A stretch of DNA of 64,000 nucleotides from Candidatus Pelagibacter communis (GTDB lineage: Bacteria > Pseudomonadota > Alphaproteobacteria > Pelagibacterales > Pelagibacteraceae), in contig NZ_LANA01000001.1 in assembly GCF_012932795.1 (NCBI RefSeq), positions 323,649-387,648 of the forward strand, written 5' to 3'. The translations under genes were made by a program, and so were the position numbers. The notes beneath the pieces were generated by a model, which searched no databases, was not told the DNA's origin, and was given only the letters and a program-made list of their open reading frames with translations. Positions 8,313 to 16,541 of the stretch are shown one piece after another. Numbering within the stretch: the first letter of the stretch is position 1; every line of letters begins with the position of its first letter.

Positions 8313-9499
8313 CAATCTTTTTCAATACAAATAGCAATACCCATGCCACCACCAATACATAATGCAGCACAACCTTTAGCTTTATTTTGTCTAATCATTT
8401 CATGAATAAGTGTTACAAGAATTCTAGTCCCTGAAGCTCCAATTGGATGCCCTAAAGCAATTGCACCACCGTTAACATTTGTAATTTCTTTAGAAATTTT
8501 AAGATCTCTAATCACAGCAATGCTTTGAGCTGCAAATGCTTCATTAATTTCAAATAAACCAACATCTTTACTTTTCCATCCTGCTTTTTCTAGAGCCATA
8601 TTAACAGCCTTTATTGGGCCAAGTCCCATCAATGATGGCTCAACACCACAAGTTGCCCAAGAAACTACTTTAGTTAATGGCTCAACTCCTTTAGCTTCTG
8701 CTTCTCTTCTAGACATTAATATAGTTGCTGCAGCTCCATCATTTATTCCTGATGAATTTCCAGCAGTAACTGTTCCATTTTCTTTAAAAACTGTTTTTAA
8801 TTTTTGTAAATCTTCTAAATTTATATTGCTTCTTGGATGTTCGTCTGTTTCAAAAATAAAGTTTTTATCATTATTATTTATTTGCAATTTTATTAATTCG
8901 TTTTTAAATTTTTTTTTATTTATAGCTTTTTGAGTTTTTTCTTGAGAATTAAATGCAAATAAATCTTGCTCGTCTCTTGAAATTTTATATTTTTCTGCAA
9001 TATTTTCTGCAGTAACTCCCATATGATAATTATTGAATGAGTCTATCAAGCCATCATTGAGCATTGTATCAATTAATTTTTTTTCATCTAATTTTTTTTC
9101 ATCTCTATAAAATATAGTGTGTGGTGCTCGAGACATATTTTCTTGTCCCCCGGCAACTATGATTCTATTTTCATTTAATTTAATAGATTGATAACCTGAA
9201 ATTACAGATCGTAATCCAGATCCACAGACTTGATTAACGATATGTGCAGGTTTTGATACTGGGATTCCAGCATGAATAGATGCTTGTCTAGCAGGATTTT
9301 GTCCTAATCCAGATGTCAGTACATGGCCCATGATTACTTCATCAATATCTTCTGGCTTTAATTTAGATTCATAGACAACTTCTTTAATGACTAATGCTCC
9401 AAGTTTATCAGCACTAAGGTCTTTTAAAGATCCTTTATATGTACCTATAGGTGTTCTTAAAGCAGCTGTAATAACTACATCATTTGATTTTTTGCTCAT
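8309..9499 (-). CDS. Acetyl-CoA C-acetyltransferase (thiolase)
   Basis: This thiolase-family enzyme condenses two acetyl-CoA to acetoacetyl-CoA, or runs in reverse. It is full length (396 aa), with the acyl-accepting cysteine in VCGSGLRS (C92), the NEAFA segment, the GHPIGASG histidine motif and the C-terminal CIGGGMG cysteine motif. Sequence character favours the biosynthetic/AtoB-PhaA type over long-chain FadA, but no phaB, phaC or acyl-CoA dehydrogenase is adjacent, so the pathway remains open. Confidence 0.93.
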   Translation of the reverse strand: MSKKSNDVVITAALRTPIGTYKGSLKDLSADKLGALVIKEVVYESKLKPEDIDEVIMGHVLTSGLGQNPARQASIHAGIPVSKPAHIVNQVCGSGLRSVISGYQSIKLNENRIIVAGGQENMSRAPHTIFYRDEKKLDEKKLIDTMLNDGLIDSFNNYHMGVTAENIAEKYKISRDEQDLFAFNSQEKTQKAINKKKFKNELIKLQINNNDKNFIFETDEHPRSNINLEDLQKLKTVFKENGTVTAGNSSGINDGAAATILMSRREAEAKGVEPLTKVVSWATCGVEPSLMGLGPIKAVNMALEKAGWKSKDVGLFEINEAFAAQSIAVIRDLKISKEITNVNGGAIALGHPIGASGTRILVTLIHEMIRQNKAKGCAALCIGGGMGIAICIEKDC

Positions 9500-9574
9500 T
9501 GATAACTTAACATAATATTTTATAAGTTAAATTACATTAAAAACTTTGATATGTTAGATAAATTATTTAATAAA

Positions 9575-9651
9575 GGACCGCTGGCCAAATTGGATAAGGC
9601 GCTCGGCTACGAACCGGGAGATTCCAGATTCGAGTTCTGGGCGGTCCACCA
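9575..9651 (+). tRNA. tRNA-Arg (anticodon ACG)
   Basis: A full cloverleaf can be drawn: acceptor GGACCGC pairs with GCGGTCC, the anticodon stem CTCGG/CCGGG encloses the loop CTACGAA (anticodon ACG, read as ICG after deamination), and the T arm is CCAGA-TTCGAGT-TCTGG. The CCA end is encoded in the DNA (9649-9651). It decodes CGU/CGC/CGA codons. Confidence 0.95.
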
Positions 9652-9667
9652 AAAAGGATAAATAAAA

Positions 9668-9766
9668 ATGTTAGATTGGCTATTTAAATCATCACTACAA
9701 AAATCAGTTATATATTTTTTTATAATTGTTTTTATAATTTTATTAATTTTAACTTTCATACTATAA
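9668..9766 (+). CDS. Putative 32-aa single-pass membrane peptide
   Basis: A short frame starts 16 bp after the tRNA, behind AAAGGATAA, which gives a reasonable Shine-Dalgarno sequence. The product has a short N-terminus with one Trp and two Lys (MLDWLFKSSLQKS) and then about 19 hydrophobic residues, as in a single transmembrane helix, ending at the stop. The stop is 6 bp before the thioesterase ATG, suggesting a coupled pair. No family is recognised. The strong AT bias of hydrophobic codons makes chance ORFs of this kind possible. Confidence 0.45.
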   Translation: MLDWLFKSSLQKSVIYFFIIVFIILLILTFIL

Positions 9767-9772
9767 AGAACT

Positions 9773-10168
9773 ATGAACAATGAGTTTGAACAAATAAGTA
9801 TTAAGCCTGGCTTTATGAAACATAACGGAGGTGTTATGTTTAGGGCTATTTCTGAAACAGAATATGAATTTAAAACTACAATAAATGAGCTTCATTTAAA
9901 TGCAGCTGGAATAACTCATGGTGGTTATTTATCAGCCTTAATTGATGCAGGAGCAGGAACAGCAGCTCACAGAGCATCTGGAAATGCACCTTGCGTAACT
10001 ATTTCGTTAGATCTAAAATTTATTGGTGCCTCTAAAGAGGGTGATGTAGTTACTGGTTCTACAAGAATTCTTAAAAAAACTAATACACTGGTATTTTTAT
10101 TTTGTGAACTCAAATGTAATAATAAAATTATAACTTCAGCATCGGGGATATGGAAAATTTTAAAATAA
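9773..10168 (+). CDS. PaaI-family hotdog-fold thioesterase
   Basis: At 131 aa this is a typical single hotdog domain. The segment HGGYLSALIDAGAGTAA (from about residue 49) matches the signature helix of PaaI/YdiI-type acyl-CoA thioesterases, and the second half has the expected beta-strand pattern ending in GIWKI. It likely hydrolyses an aromatic or medium-chain acyl-CoA in the cytoplasm; the substrate is unknown. It follows a short hydrophobic ORF and stands upstream of the helicase gene by 266 bp. Confidence 0.88.
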   Translation: MNNEFEQISIKPGFMKHNGGVMFRAISETEYEFKTTINELHLNAAGITHGGYLSALIDAGAGTAAHRASGNAPCVTISLDLKFIGASKEGDVVTGSTRILKKTNTLVFLFCELKCNNKIITSASGIWKILK

Positions 10169-10330
10169 AATCATCTGATATTGGTCCTGGTGGATAATTA
10201 TTCTTTATAAAAGAGAATTTCTTTTCTGACTAGATGATGCTTCCCACAATTTTTCTTTCATAACTTTGCTACAAAATATTAATACAGAATTATTTTTAAT
10301 TATGTTAATCTATTTATAAATTAAGGATAA

Positions 10331-10417
10331 ATGAGAACTTTTTCCTCTACGATTCGGTCATGTTTTAGTCTATTTTTGTTCTTTATGACCAACAACATGT
10401 GGTGGGGTAAAAATTAA
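10331..10417 (+). CDS. Possible 28-aa leader peptide with Trp-Trp near its end
   Basis: This ORF is preceded by AAGGA 5-6 bp before the ATG, one of the better Shine-Dalgarno sequences in the window. The peptide is hydrophobic in the middle (CFSLFLFF) and ends MTNNMWWGKN, with tandem Trp codons at 10400-10405. Within it, GGTCATGTT (10356-10364) can pair either with ATGACC (10385-10390) or with AACATG (10394-10399), two mutually exclusive stems. That combination resembles an attenuation leader, but the next gene (18 bp on) is an RNA helicase, not a trp gene. It may instead be a small membrane peptide. No match is known to me. Confidence 0.45.
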   Translation: MRTFSSTIRSCFSLFLFFMTNNMWWGKN

Positions 10418-10434
10418 AGGTACCATGAATAGAA

Positions 10435-12918
10435 ATGTCAAAAAATAAAATTACAGCTGTTCTTGGCCCAACGAATACTGGCAAAACCTACCTAGCAATT
10501 GAAACTATGCTTTCTTTTGATTCAGGTATGATTGGTTTTCCTCTGAGGTTACTTGCCCGTGAGGTTTATGACAAAATTATTAAAAAAGTAAGCCTAGATA
10601 AAGTTGCTCTAATTACTGGTGAAGAAAAAATAATTCCTACAAATGCAAAATATTTTCTTTGTACTGTTGAGTCTATGCCAATTAATAAGCATTTAGACTT
10701 TGTAGGAATAGATGAAATACAAATGTGTGCAGATCACGAAAGAGGCCATATTTTTACCGATAGATTATTAAATCTTCGTGGAGAAAAATTAACTATGCTT
10801 ATGGGCTCAAGTACTATTAAAAATTTAGTTAATAAGCTAGATGAAGATACTGAATTTATAAATAGAGAAAGACTATCTAAACTTTCTTATGTAGGTCATA
10901 AAAAAATTTCGCGTATTAATAGGAAAACAGCAATAATAGCTTTTTCAACTGAAGAAGTTTATGCAATTGCTGAACTTGTTCGAAGACAAAAAGGTGGAGC
11001 AGCTATTGTCATGGGCTCATTAAGCCCTAAAACAAGAAATGCCCAAGTTCAATTATACCAGTCAGGTGATGTTGATTTCCTTGTTGCGACTGATGCAATA
11101 GGAATGGGAATTAATATGGATTTAGAAAATGTTTTTTTTTCAAATCTAAAAAAATTTGATGGAAAAAAGTTAAGACGTCTTAACATGTCTGAAATTGGAC
11201 AAATTGCAGGAAGGGCTGGCAGATATCTAAACGATGGAAGTTTTGGAATTACGGGTGATTGCAAAGAAATCTCTGCAGAAGAGGTGGAGCTACTTGAAAA
11301 TCACAAATTTGAAGAAATTCAAATGCTTTTTTGGAGAAATTCTAATTTAAATTTTAATAACGCTTTAAGCTTAATTAAATCACTTGAAGAAAAACCTAAT
11401 AAAAATTGGTTAAGAAAAATTCATGAATGTGGAGATGAAAAACTTTTAAAATATTTTTTAAAAGATATGGAGAGTCATAATATTGAAAATGACCGAGAAA
11501 CATTAGAGCTTCTTTGGGAATGTTGTCAAATTCCTGATTTTGTAAAAAAGACCTATGGAAATCATCTCGAAGTAGTTAGTAAAGTTTTTAGCTTTTTAAA
11601 TGGTAAAGAAGGCAAAATTACTAACGATTATATGAGGTTGCAGTTAATAAAGTTAGATAAATTAGAGGGAAATGTTGATTCTTTATCAAATAGAATTGCA
11701 AATGTTAGAACTTGGTCATATGTTTCAAATAAAATTAATTGGGTTGAAAGTCAAAATTACTGGATTGAAAAAACAAAATTATTAGAAGATAGATTGTCAG
11801 ACAGATTGCATGAAGAACTTACTAGAACATTTATTGATAAAAGAGCCAGTGTGCTTGCTAGAGGATTAAAACAAGATATGGAATTCAAAACTGAAATAAT
11901 GGAAGATGATAAAGTGATAATTGATGAACAATTTATTGGCGATTTAAAAGGTTTAAGGTTTGAGATGGACTTAAAAGCTGGTGCCCTTGAAACTGATATT
12001 AAATCTTTAAAAAAAGCAGCAAGACAAACTGTGGGCCCAGAACTACAAAAAAGAATACAATCTATTATAGACACAAGATTAATCGAAATTAAAGATGACT
12101 TTAAAATTTATTGGAAAAATTTTCCAATTGCTAAATTAATTCCTGGCAAAGATTACTTAAACCCAGACGTATTTTTAATAGTAGATGATATTTTAGAAAA
12201 TGATGACAAACAAAAATTAACAGAATTTATTGAAAAATGGATTAAAGAAAAAGTAAACTTAATATTAAAAAGTTTGATTGATTTAAAAAATTTAAAAGAA
12301 AGCAACTCTTCAATTAAAGCTTTGGCTTATCAATTATATGAAAATAATGGAGTAATTAAGAGAGATGCAGTGACTGAATATTTAAAAAAACTTGGTCAAG
12401 ATGAAAGAAAAACTTTAAGAGATTTGGGTGTAAAATTTGGCAGATATCATGTTTTTTTATTTAGATTATTAAAGCCTGAAGCTGTTTCCTTAAGAACTTT
12501 GCTGTGGAAAAATTTCAATCAGAAAGATTTTAATCTAACTCCACCTACTTTTGGCTTAAATTTTTTAGATAATAAAAATATAAAAAATAAAAACTTTATG
12601 CTTCTTTGTGGATTTGAAAATTTTGATAATTTTTTTGTTAGAATAGATATTTTAGAAAGATTATTTGTACAAATTATAAACTCTGATCCTGAAAAAGGTA
12701 AAGAAATCAAACTAGTCCCAGAGATGCTAAATTTATTAGGATGCAGTAAAGATAATTTTAAAAGATTAATTGAAAAAATGAATTATAAAACAACAGAAAA
12801 GGATAAAGACATCTACTTTAAATATAATCCAAAAAAAATTAAAAAAATTTTTAAAAAAATTAACCCTTCAAATAGTCCTTTTAAAATTTTAAAAAATTTA
12901 AATTTAGTTAATGATTAA
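10435..12918 (+). CDS. SUV3-like / MgpS-type RNA helicase
   Basis: This is an 827-aa superfamily 2 helicase. Walker A GPTNTGKT is at residues 11-18, the DEIQ box at 93-96, and the motif VI segment QIAGRAGRY near 257. The N-terminal arrangement and the FPLRLLAREVYD segment match the mitochondrial SUV3 degradosome helicase and its alphaproteobacterial relatives. The C-terminal half is long, helical and lysine-rich. In alphaproteobacteria this gene usually precedes an S4-domain protein, fdxA and carD; here fdxA and carD are present but the S4 gene is replaced by a TerB-like ORF. The role is probably RNA turnover or ribosome-related remodelling. Confidence 0.9.
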   Translation: MSKNKITAVLGPTNTGKTYLAIETMLSFDSGMIGFPLRLLAREVYDKIIKKVSLDKVALITGEEKIIPTNAKYFLCTVESMPINKHLDFVGIDEIQMCADHERGHIFTDRLLNLRGEKLTMLMGSSTIKNLVNKLDEDTEFINRERLSKLSYVGHKKISRINRKTAIIAFSTEEVYAIAELVRRQKGGAAIVMGSLSPKTRNAQVQLYQSGDVDFLVATDAIGMGINMDLENVFFSNLKKFDGKKLRRLNMSEIGQIAGRAGRYLNDGSFGITGDCKEISAEEVELLENHKFEEIQMLFWRNSNLNFNNALSLIKSLEEKPNKNWLRKIHECGDEKLLKYFLKDMESHNIENDRETLELLWECCQIPDFVKKTYGNHLEVVSKVFSFLNGKEGKITNDYMRLQLIKLDKLEGNVDSLSNRIANVRTWSYVSNKINWVESQNYWIEKTKLLEDRLSDRLHEELTRTFIDKRASVLARGLKQDMEFKTEIMEDDKVIIDEQFIGDLKGLRFEMDLKAGALETDIKSLKKAARQTVGPELQKRIQSIIDTRLIEIKDDFKIYWKNFPIAKLIPGKDYLNPDVFLIVDDILENDDKQKLTEFIEKWIKEKVNLILKSLIDLKNLKESNSSIKALAYQLYENNGVIKRDAVTEYLKKLGQDERKTLRDLGVKFGRYHVFLFRLLKPEAVSLRTLLWKNFNQKDFNLTPPTFGLNFLDNKNIKNKNFMLLCGFENFDNFFVRIDILERLFVQIINSDPEKGKEIKLVPEMLNLLGCSKDNFKRLIEKMNYKTTEKDKDIYFKYNPKKIKKIFKKINPSNSPFKILKNLNLVND

Positions 12919-13339
12919 TTTTTTCAATAGTAAAAAAAATAATAAATTAGATGATAATAATTCTTATTCTAAAATTGCATCACTTTTAATTCATGCAGCA
13001 AAGATTGATGAAATCTATGAAGATAAAGAAAAAAATATAATTAAAAAAACCTTAATTGAACTAGGTGCAGATAGTTCAAGTATAAATAAACTAATCTCTG
13101 ATGCAGAAATTATTGAAAAAAACTCAAATCAAATACTTAATTTTACTAAAGAAGTAAAAATTGCTTCTCTTTCGAGTAAGGTTAAAATTGTTGAATCTTT
13201 ATGGAGAATTGTTTATTCAGATGATATTGCTGATACGTATGAGACAAACTTAATGAGGAGGTTGTCTGGTTTATTATACATTGATGCTAAAACAATGGGC
13301 AACATAAAAGAAAAGGTAAAAAAAGAATTAAAAAAATGA
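12911..13339 (+). CDS. TerB-like (DjlA/tellurite-resistance fold) protein
   Basis: This 142-aa, all-helical, acidic/lysine-rich protein overlaps the helicase by 8 bp and fdxA by 4 bp (ATGA), so the three are translated together. The pattern [24 protein letters not shown] and the later [22 protein letters not shown] fit the repeated metal-binding helical pairs of the TerB family (COG4103-like). The biochemical role of this family is unclear; some members bind metals. The position suggests a link to the helicase or the ferredoxin. Confidence 0.8.
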   Translation: MINFFNSKKNNKLDDNNSYSKIASLLIHAAKIDEIYEDKEKNIIKKTLIELGADSSSINKLISDAEIIEKNSNQILNFTKEVKIASLSSKVKIVESLWRIVYSDDIADTYETNLMRRLSGLLYIDAKTMGNIKEKVKKELKK

Positions 13340-13662
13340 CCTACGTCGTAAATGAAAAATGTATCAAATGTAAATTAATGGACTGTGTGGAAGTTTGTCC
13401 AGTCGACTGCTTTTATGAGGGAAAAAATATGCTTGTAATTAAACCCGAGGAGTGTATAGATTGTGGCGTTTGCGAACCAGAATGTCCAGTCGATGCTATC
13501 GTAGCAGATACTGAACCTGGAAGCGATAAATGGGTTGAATTGAATACCAAGTATTCAGAAATTTGGCCAAATATAACTACTAAAAAAGATCCTCCAGAGG
13601 ACAATGAGAAATATAAAAATGAAGAAAAAAAGTTCGACAAATATTTTAGCGAAAATCTTTAA
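13336..13662 (+). CDS. fdxA: Seven-iron ferredoxin FdxA
   Basis: This 108-aa ferredoxin is of the alphaproteobacterial FdxA type, carrying a [3Fe-4S] and a [4Fe-4S] cluster. Cysteines lie in [17 protein letters not shown] and [12 protein letters not shown], followed by the family's conserved C-terminal segment ([17 protein letters not shown]...KKDPP). The gene overlaps the TerB-like gene by 4 bp, and carD begins inside its 3' end. Confidence 0.94.
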   Translation: MTYVVNEKCIKCKLMDCVEVCPVDCFYEGKNMLVIKPEECIDCGVCEPECPVDAIVADTEPGSDKWVELNTKYSEIWPNITTKKDPPEDNEKYKNEEKKFDKYFSENL

Positions 13663-14476
13663 AAAAAATCCAAAAAAAAATCCAAAAAAAAAGAGTGTCA
13701 CTAAAGCAACTAAAAAAGCTAAAATAAAAGTAGCTAAAAAAATTATTCCTATAAAAAAAACTAAAGTTAAAAAAAAAAATAAAAAAAATTTACACTCAGT
13801 TTTAAAACCTTCAGCTCCAAAAATACAAGCCAAAAATGATAATTTACGAATATCAAGAAATAATGAAGTAAAACCAGAAATAAAAAAAATTAAAAAACAA
13901 GAAACTGAAAAAAAAAATTATAAAGTTAAAGATTTTGTCGTTTACCCAAAACATGGGGTTGGACAAATTACTGAATTTAAAAAGATTCAAATCGGTGGCA
14001 TAGATGTTGAAACATATGTTCTTAAATTTGAAAAAGATAAGGCTAATGGAATGATACCAGTCAATAAACAATCTTATCTTAGACCGCTAGCATCTATCAA
14101 CCAAGTTAATAAATGTATATCTATTTTAAAAAGTAAACCAAAAATAAAAAGGTCTATGTGGAGCAGAAGAGCTCAAGAATATGAGGCTAAAATATCTTCG
14201 GGTAAGATTTATGAATTAGCTGAAGTAGTTAGAGACTTAAATAAAGGTGATGATTTATTAGTTGACCAATCTTATAGTGAGAGACAACTTTTTGAAAAGG
14301 CATATGAGAGAATTTTAACAGAATTTCAAATAGTCATGGATGTATCAATAGAGGATACACAAAAAAAACTGGATAAAGCCTTAAAAAGAAACATGAATGA
14401 ACAGCCACAGGTAAAAACTAATGATGTTCAAAATAAAGAAGTCGATCCTCAACCAGTAACAGATCCAGAAGATTAA
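13619..14476 (+). CDS. carD: CarD-family transcription regulator with lysine-rich N-terminal tail
   Basis: CarD-type proteins bind the RNA polymerase beta subunit and stabilise open promoter complexes. The CarD/TRCF-like domain occupies residues about 100-260 ([14 protein letters not shown], then the helical C-part with [13 protein letters not shown]). Before it lies an unusual tail of about 100 residues, mostly Lys with Pro, Ala and Thr (for example [12 protein letters not shown]), like histone H1 tails. I choose the ATG at 13619; an ATG at 13604 in the same frame is also possible. Either start lies inside fdxA. The coding DNA of the tail has several runs of eight or nine A's. A strong terminator follows. 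Confidence 0.88.
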   Translation: MKKKSSTNILAKIFKKNPKKNPKKKSVTKATKKAKIKVAKKIIPIKKTKVKKKNKKNLHSVLKPSAPKIQAKNDNLRISRNNEVKPEIKKIKKQETEKKNYKVKDFVVYPKHGVGQITEFKKIQIGGIDVETYVLKFEKDKANGMIPVNKQSYLRPLASINQVNKCISILKSKPKIKRSMWSRRAQEYEAKISSGKIYELAEVVRDLNKGDDLLVDQSYSERQLFEKAYERILTEFQIVMDVSIEDTQKKLDKALKRNMNEQPQVKTNDVQNKEVDPQPVTDPED

Positions 14477-14480
14477 ATAT

Positions 14481-14524
14481 AAAAAAAACGCCTCTCACAC
14501 AATATGTAATGAGAAGCGTTTTTT
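14481..14524. terminator. Bidirectional rho-independent terminator between carD and the basic-peptide gene
   Basis: The hairpin AAAACGC-CTCTCA / TGAGA-AGCGTTTTTT has an A-run on one side and a T-run on the other, so it can end transcripts from both strands. It closes the helicase-terB-fdxA-carD operon on the plus strand and the 29-aa peptide gene on the minus strand. Confidence 0.8.
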
Positions 14525-14539
14525 GAAAAGACTAAGATA

Positions 14540-14629
14540 CTATCTTTTTCTTCTTTTAGCTTTTTTAGCTTTTTTAGCTTTTTTCTTAGTTTTTTTCTTA
14601 GCTTTTTTAGCTTTTCTTTTTGTAGCCAT
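14540..14629 (-). CDS. 29-aa extremely basic Lys/Ala peptide
   Basis: The ATG at 14629 is preceded by AGGGAG with good spacing. The product has 16 Lys and 4 Arg among 29 residues with interspersed Ala, in AKKA-like steps (KAKKAKKAKRRKR at the end). It resembles an isolated histone H1 / bacterial histone-like tail. The gene has its own consensus-like promoter (TTGACA -35), a 9-bp hairpin at the mRNA 5' end, and the shared terminator, so it is very likely expressed. Nucleic-acid or ribosome binding is the obvious inference from charge; no family is recognised. It faces carD, whose product has a similar lysine-rich tail. Confidence 0.7.
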   Translation of the reverse strand: MATKRKAKKAKKKTKKKAKKAKKAKRRKR

Positions 14630-14651
14630 CTTTAGCTCCCTGTTTAAGTTA

Positions 14652-14672
14652 AACGAATCAAAGTGATTCGTT
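14652..14672 (-). promoter_or_regulatory. 5'-UTR hairpin of the basic-peptide mRNA
   Basis: AACGAATCA and TGATTCGTT form a perfect 9-bp stem with a 3-nt loop. If the promoter at 14682-14710 is right, transcription starts near 14675 and the hairpin is at the very 5' end, just before the Shine-Dalgarno sequence. 5'-terminal stems of this sort often protect mRNA from decay; an operator role is the alternative. Confidence 0.6.
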
Positions 14673-14681
14673 ATTAACTTA

Positions 14682-14710
14682 TTTTTATTTTTTTATACAA
14701 GTGATGTCAA
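14682..14710 (-). promoter_or_regulatory. Promoter of the basic-peptide gene
   Basis: TTGACA (14710-14705) is a perfect -35; 17 bp later comes TAAAAA (14687-14682), an acceptable -10. Directly upstream of the -35 lies a perfect 16-bp palindrome, TTCTTTAATTAAAGAA (14711-14726), a possible regulator site or chance in AT-rich DNA. Confidence 0.6.
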
Positions 14711-14726
14711 TTCTTTAATTAAAGAA
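14711..14726. repeat. 16-bp perfect palindrome next to the basic-peptide promoter
   Basis: TTCTTTAATTAAAGAA reads the same on both strands and abuts the -35 box at 14710. Given the base composition it could be chance, but its position is that of an activator or repressor site. The remaining bases up to the acyl-CoA synthetase stop (about 14727-14831) are A/T-rich and show nothing else to me. Confidence 0.4.
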
Positions 14727-14831
14727 CATTTTTTAATATTTTTTTAAAAAAAAATTTTTCTATTAGTTTTTTTTATAAATAAAAAAAAGTTAGAGTTTAT
14801 GCGATTAATAATCTATTTTTATTAGTATAAG

Positions 14832-16535
14832 TTAGTAAAGTTTTTCTATTTCTGATTTATAATTATTTATAATTTTATACCTTTTTAATTTTAAAGTTGG
14901 TGTCATTAAACCATTTTCAATTGTAAATTGATCTTTAATTATTAAAAATTTTTTTATTTTTTCTATTTTAGATAAATTTTTATTTATTTTTTCTATTTCT
15001 TTTCGAATTTCTTCTTCTGAAGTGTTGACTTTCTCTCCACTTAAAACGATCAGGCAAATTAAGTACTGCTTATTATCTCCATAAACTAAACTTTGTTCAA
15101 TATAATCTGATTTATTTAAATCATTTTCAATTTTAATTGGTGAAATATTATCACCCCCAGGTGTAATAATTATATCTTTTTTTCTATCTGTTATTTTTAA
15201 AAATTCTCCATCAAATTCCCCAACATCACCTGTAAATAGCCAACCATTTTTTAAAACTTCATTTGTTTCTTTTTCTTTTTTCCAATAGCCCATCATTACA
15301 TTTTCTCCCTTAACAAGTATTTCTCCATCATCTGCTATTTTAACCAGATTTCCCTTAAATGGAGGTCCTACTGTTTGAACTCTTATATCATCTATAGGGT
15401 TACAGCTTACGACTGGTGATGTTTCTGTAAGTCCATATCCTTGAAGTGTTGGTAGTCCAATAGCATTTAAAAATGATCCTACTTCTTGATCTAGAGCACC
15501 ACCACCAGAAATAAATGCTTTTAGTTTTCCACCAAACTGATTTTTAATTTTTTTTCTAATTAATTTTTCACATATAAAATTCATCAAGTTTTCTATTAAA
15601 GAAAGATTTTTTTTATTCAATTTTTTTTTTCCTAATCTAACTGTTTGATTAATAAGTATCTTTTTAATCCCTGTTACTTTATTAAATGATGCATTAATTT
15701 TTTGATATAAATTTTGATAAAATCTTGGTACAGCTGTCATTATTTCTGGGGAACAGTCTTCCATATTCTTAATTAGCTTATCTATACTTTCAGCATAGTT
15801 TACTTTTGCTCCTACAACAATTTGAACAAATTGAACTGTGTGTTCATACGAATGTGATAAAGGAAGCCATGTTAAAAACTTTGGATTATTTGAAATAAAT
15901 TTTTTTAGCAAGTTGTATGAACCTTCACAATTATTGAGTATCCCTCCATGACTCAACATTACTCCTTTTGGTTTTCCTTGTGTACCAGATGTATAAATAA
16001 TGCAAGCAATATCCTGCCTAATAATATTTAAACTCATAAGATCTTTTTTATAATAGTTTACTTTTTTAAAAATGTTTTCTGTATTCAAAATAAAATCATT
16101 ATCAAAATCTTTTATCTTTTCAAAAACAATAATCTTTTTTATAAAATCTTTTTTAAGAATAATATTTTTTATTTTTTCATATTGAGCTTGATTTGAAACA
16201 ATAATTATTGATGGTGTACAATCATCAATAATGTAATCATAATCTCTTTCAACATATGTTGTGTAAGCAGGAACTGTTGTTCCTCTTGATAACATGATTG
16301 AAAGATCTGCAATCATCCACTCAGGTCTATTTTCTGAAATTAATAAACATCTATCACCCTTATTTATATATTTGGATATTTCTTCAGATAATTTCATTAT
16401 GTTTTTATAAACATCACTCCAAGTATACTTTTTTTCAATATCTTTTAATGATTGTAAAAAAACATCTTCTTTGTTTTGTTTTTCATATTGTTGGTAAAAC
16501 AATTCTAATAAATTATTAATTTTATCTATTTTCAT
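14832..16535 (-). CDS. Long-chain acyl-CoA synthetase (AMP-forming)
   Basis: This 567-aa ANL-superfamily ligase activates a fatty acid with ATP and CoA. The AMP-binding motif YTSGTQGKPKGV lies near residue 178, the A5-type motif LQGYGLTETSP near 372, and the LKITDRKKDIIITPGGDNISP segment near 445. Overall it is closest in look to the FAA1/FadD15 long-chain group. The gene is alone on its strand; tRNA-Leu lies just upstream in the same direction. The chain-length preference cannot be read from the sequence. Confidence 0.92.
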   Translation of the reverse strand: MKIDKINNLLELFYQQYEKQNKEDVFLQSLKDIEKKYTWSDVYKNIMKLSEEISKYINKGDRCLLISENRPEWMIADLSIMLSRGTTVPAYTTYVERDYDYIIDDCTPSIIIVSNQAQYEKIKNIILKKDFIKKIIVFEKIKDFDNDFILNTENIFKKVNYYKKDLMSLNIIRQDIACIIYTSGTQGKPKGVMLSHGGILNNCEGSYNLLKKFISNNPKFLTWLPLSHSYEHTVQFVQIVVGAKVNYAESIDKLIKNMEDCSPEIMTAVPRFYQNLYQKINASFNKVTGIKKILINQTVRLGKKKLNKKNLSLIENLMNFICEKLIRKKIKNQFGGKLKAFISGGGALDQEVGSFLNAIGLPTLQGYGLTETSPVVSCNPIDDIRVQTVGPPFKGNLVKIADDGEILVKGENVMMGYWKKEKETNEVLKNGWLFTGDVGEFDGEFLKITDRKKDIIITPGGDNISPIKIENDLNKSDYIEQSLVYGDNKQYLICLIVLSGEKVNTSEEEIRKEIEKINKNLSKIEKIKKFLIIKDQFTIENGLMTPTLKLKRYKIINNYKSEIEKLY

Positions 16536-16541
16536 AAATTA

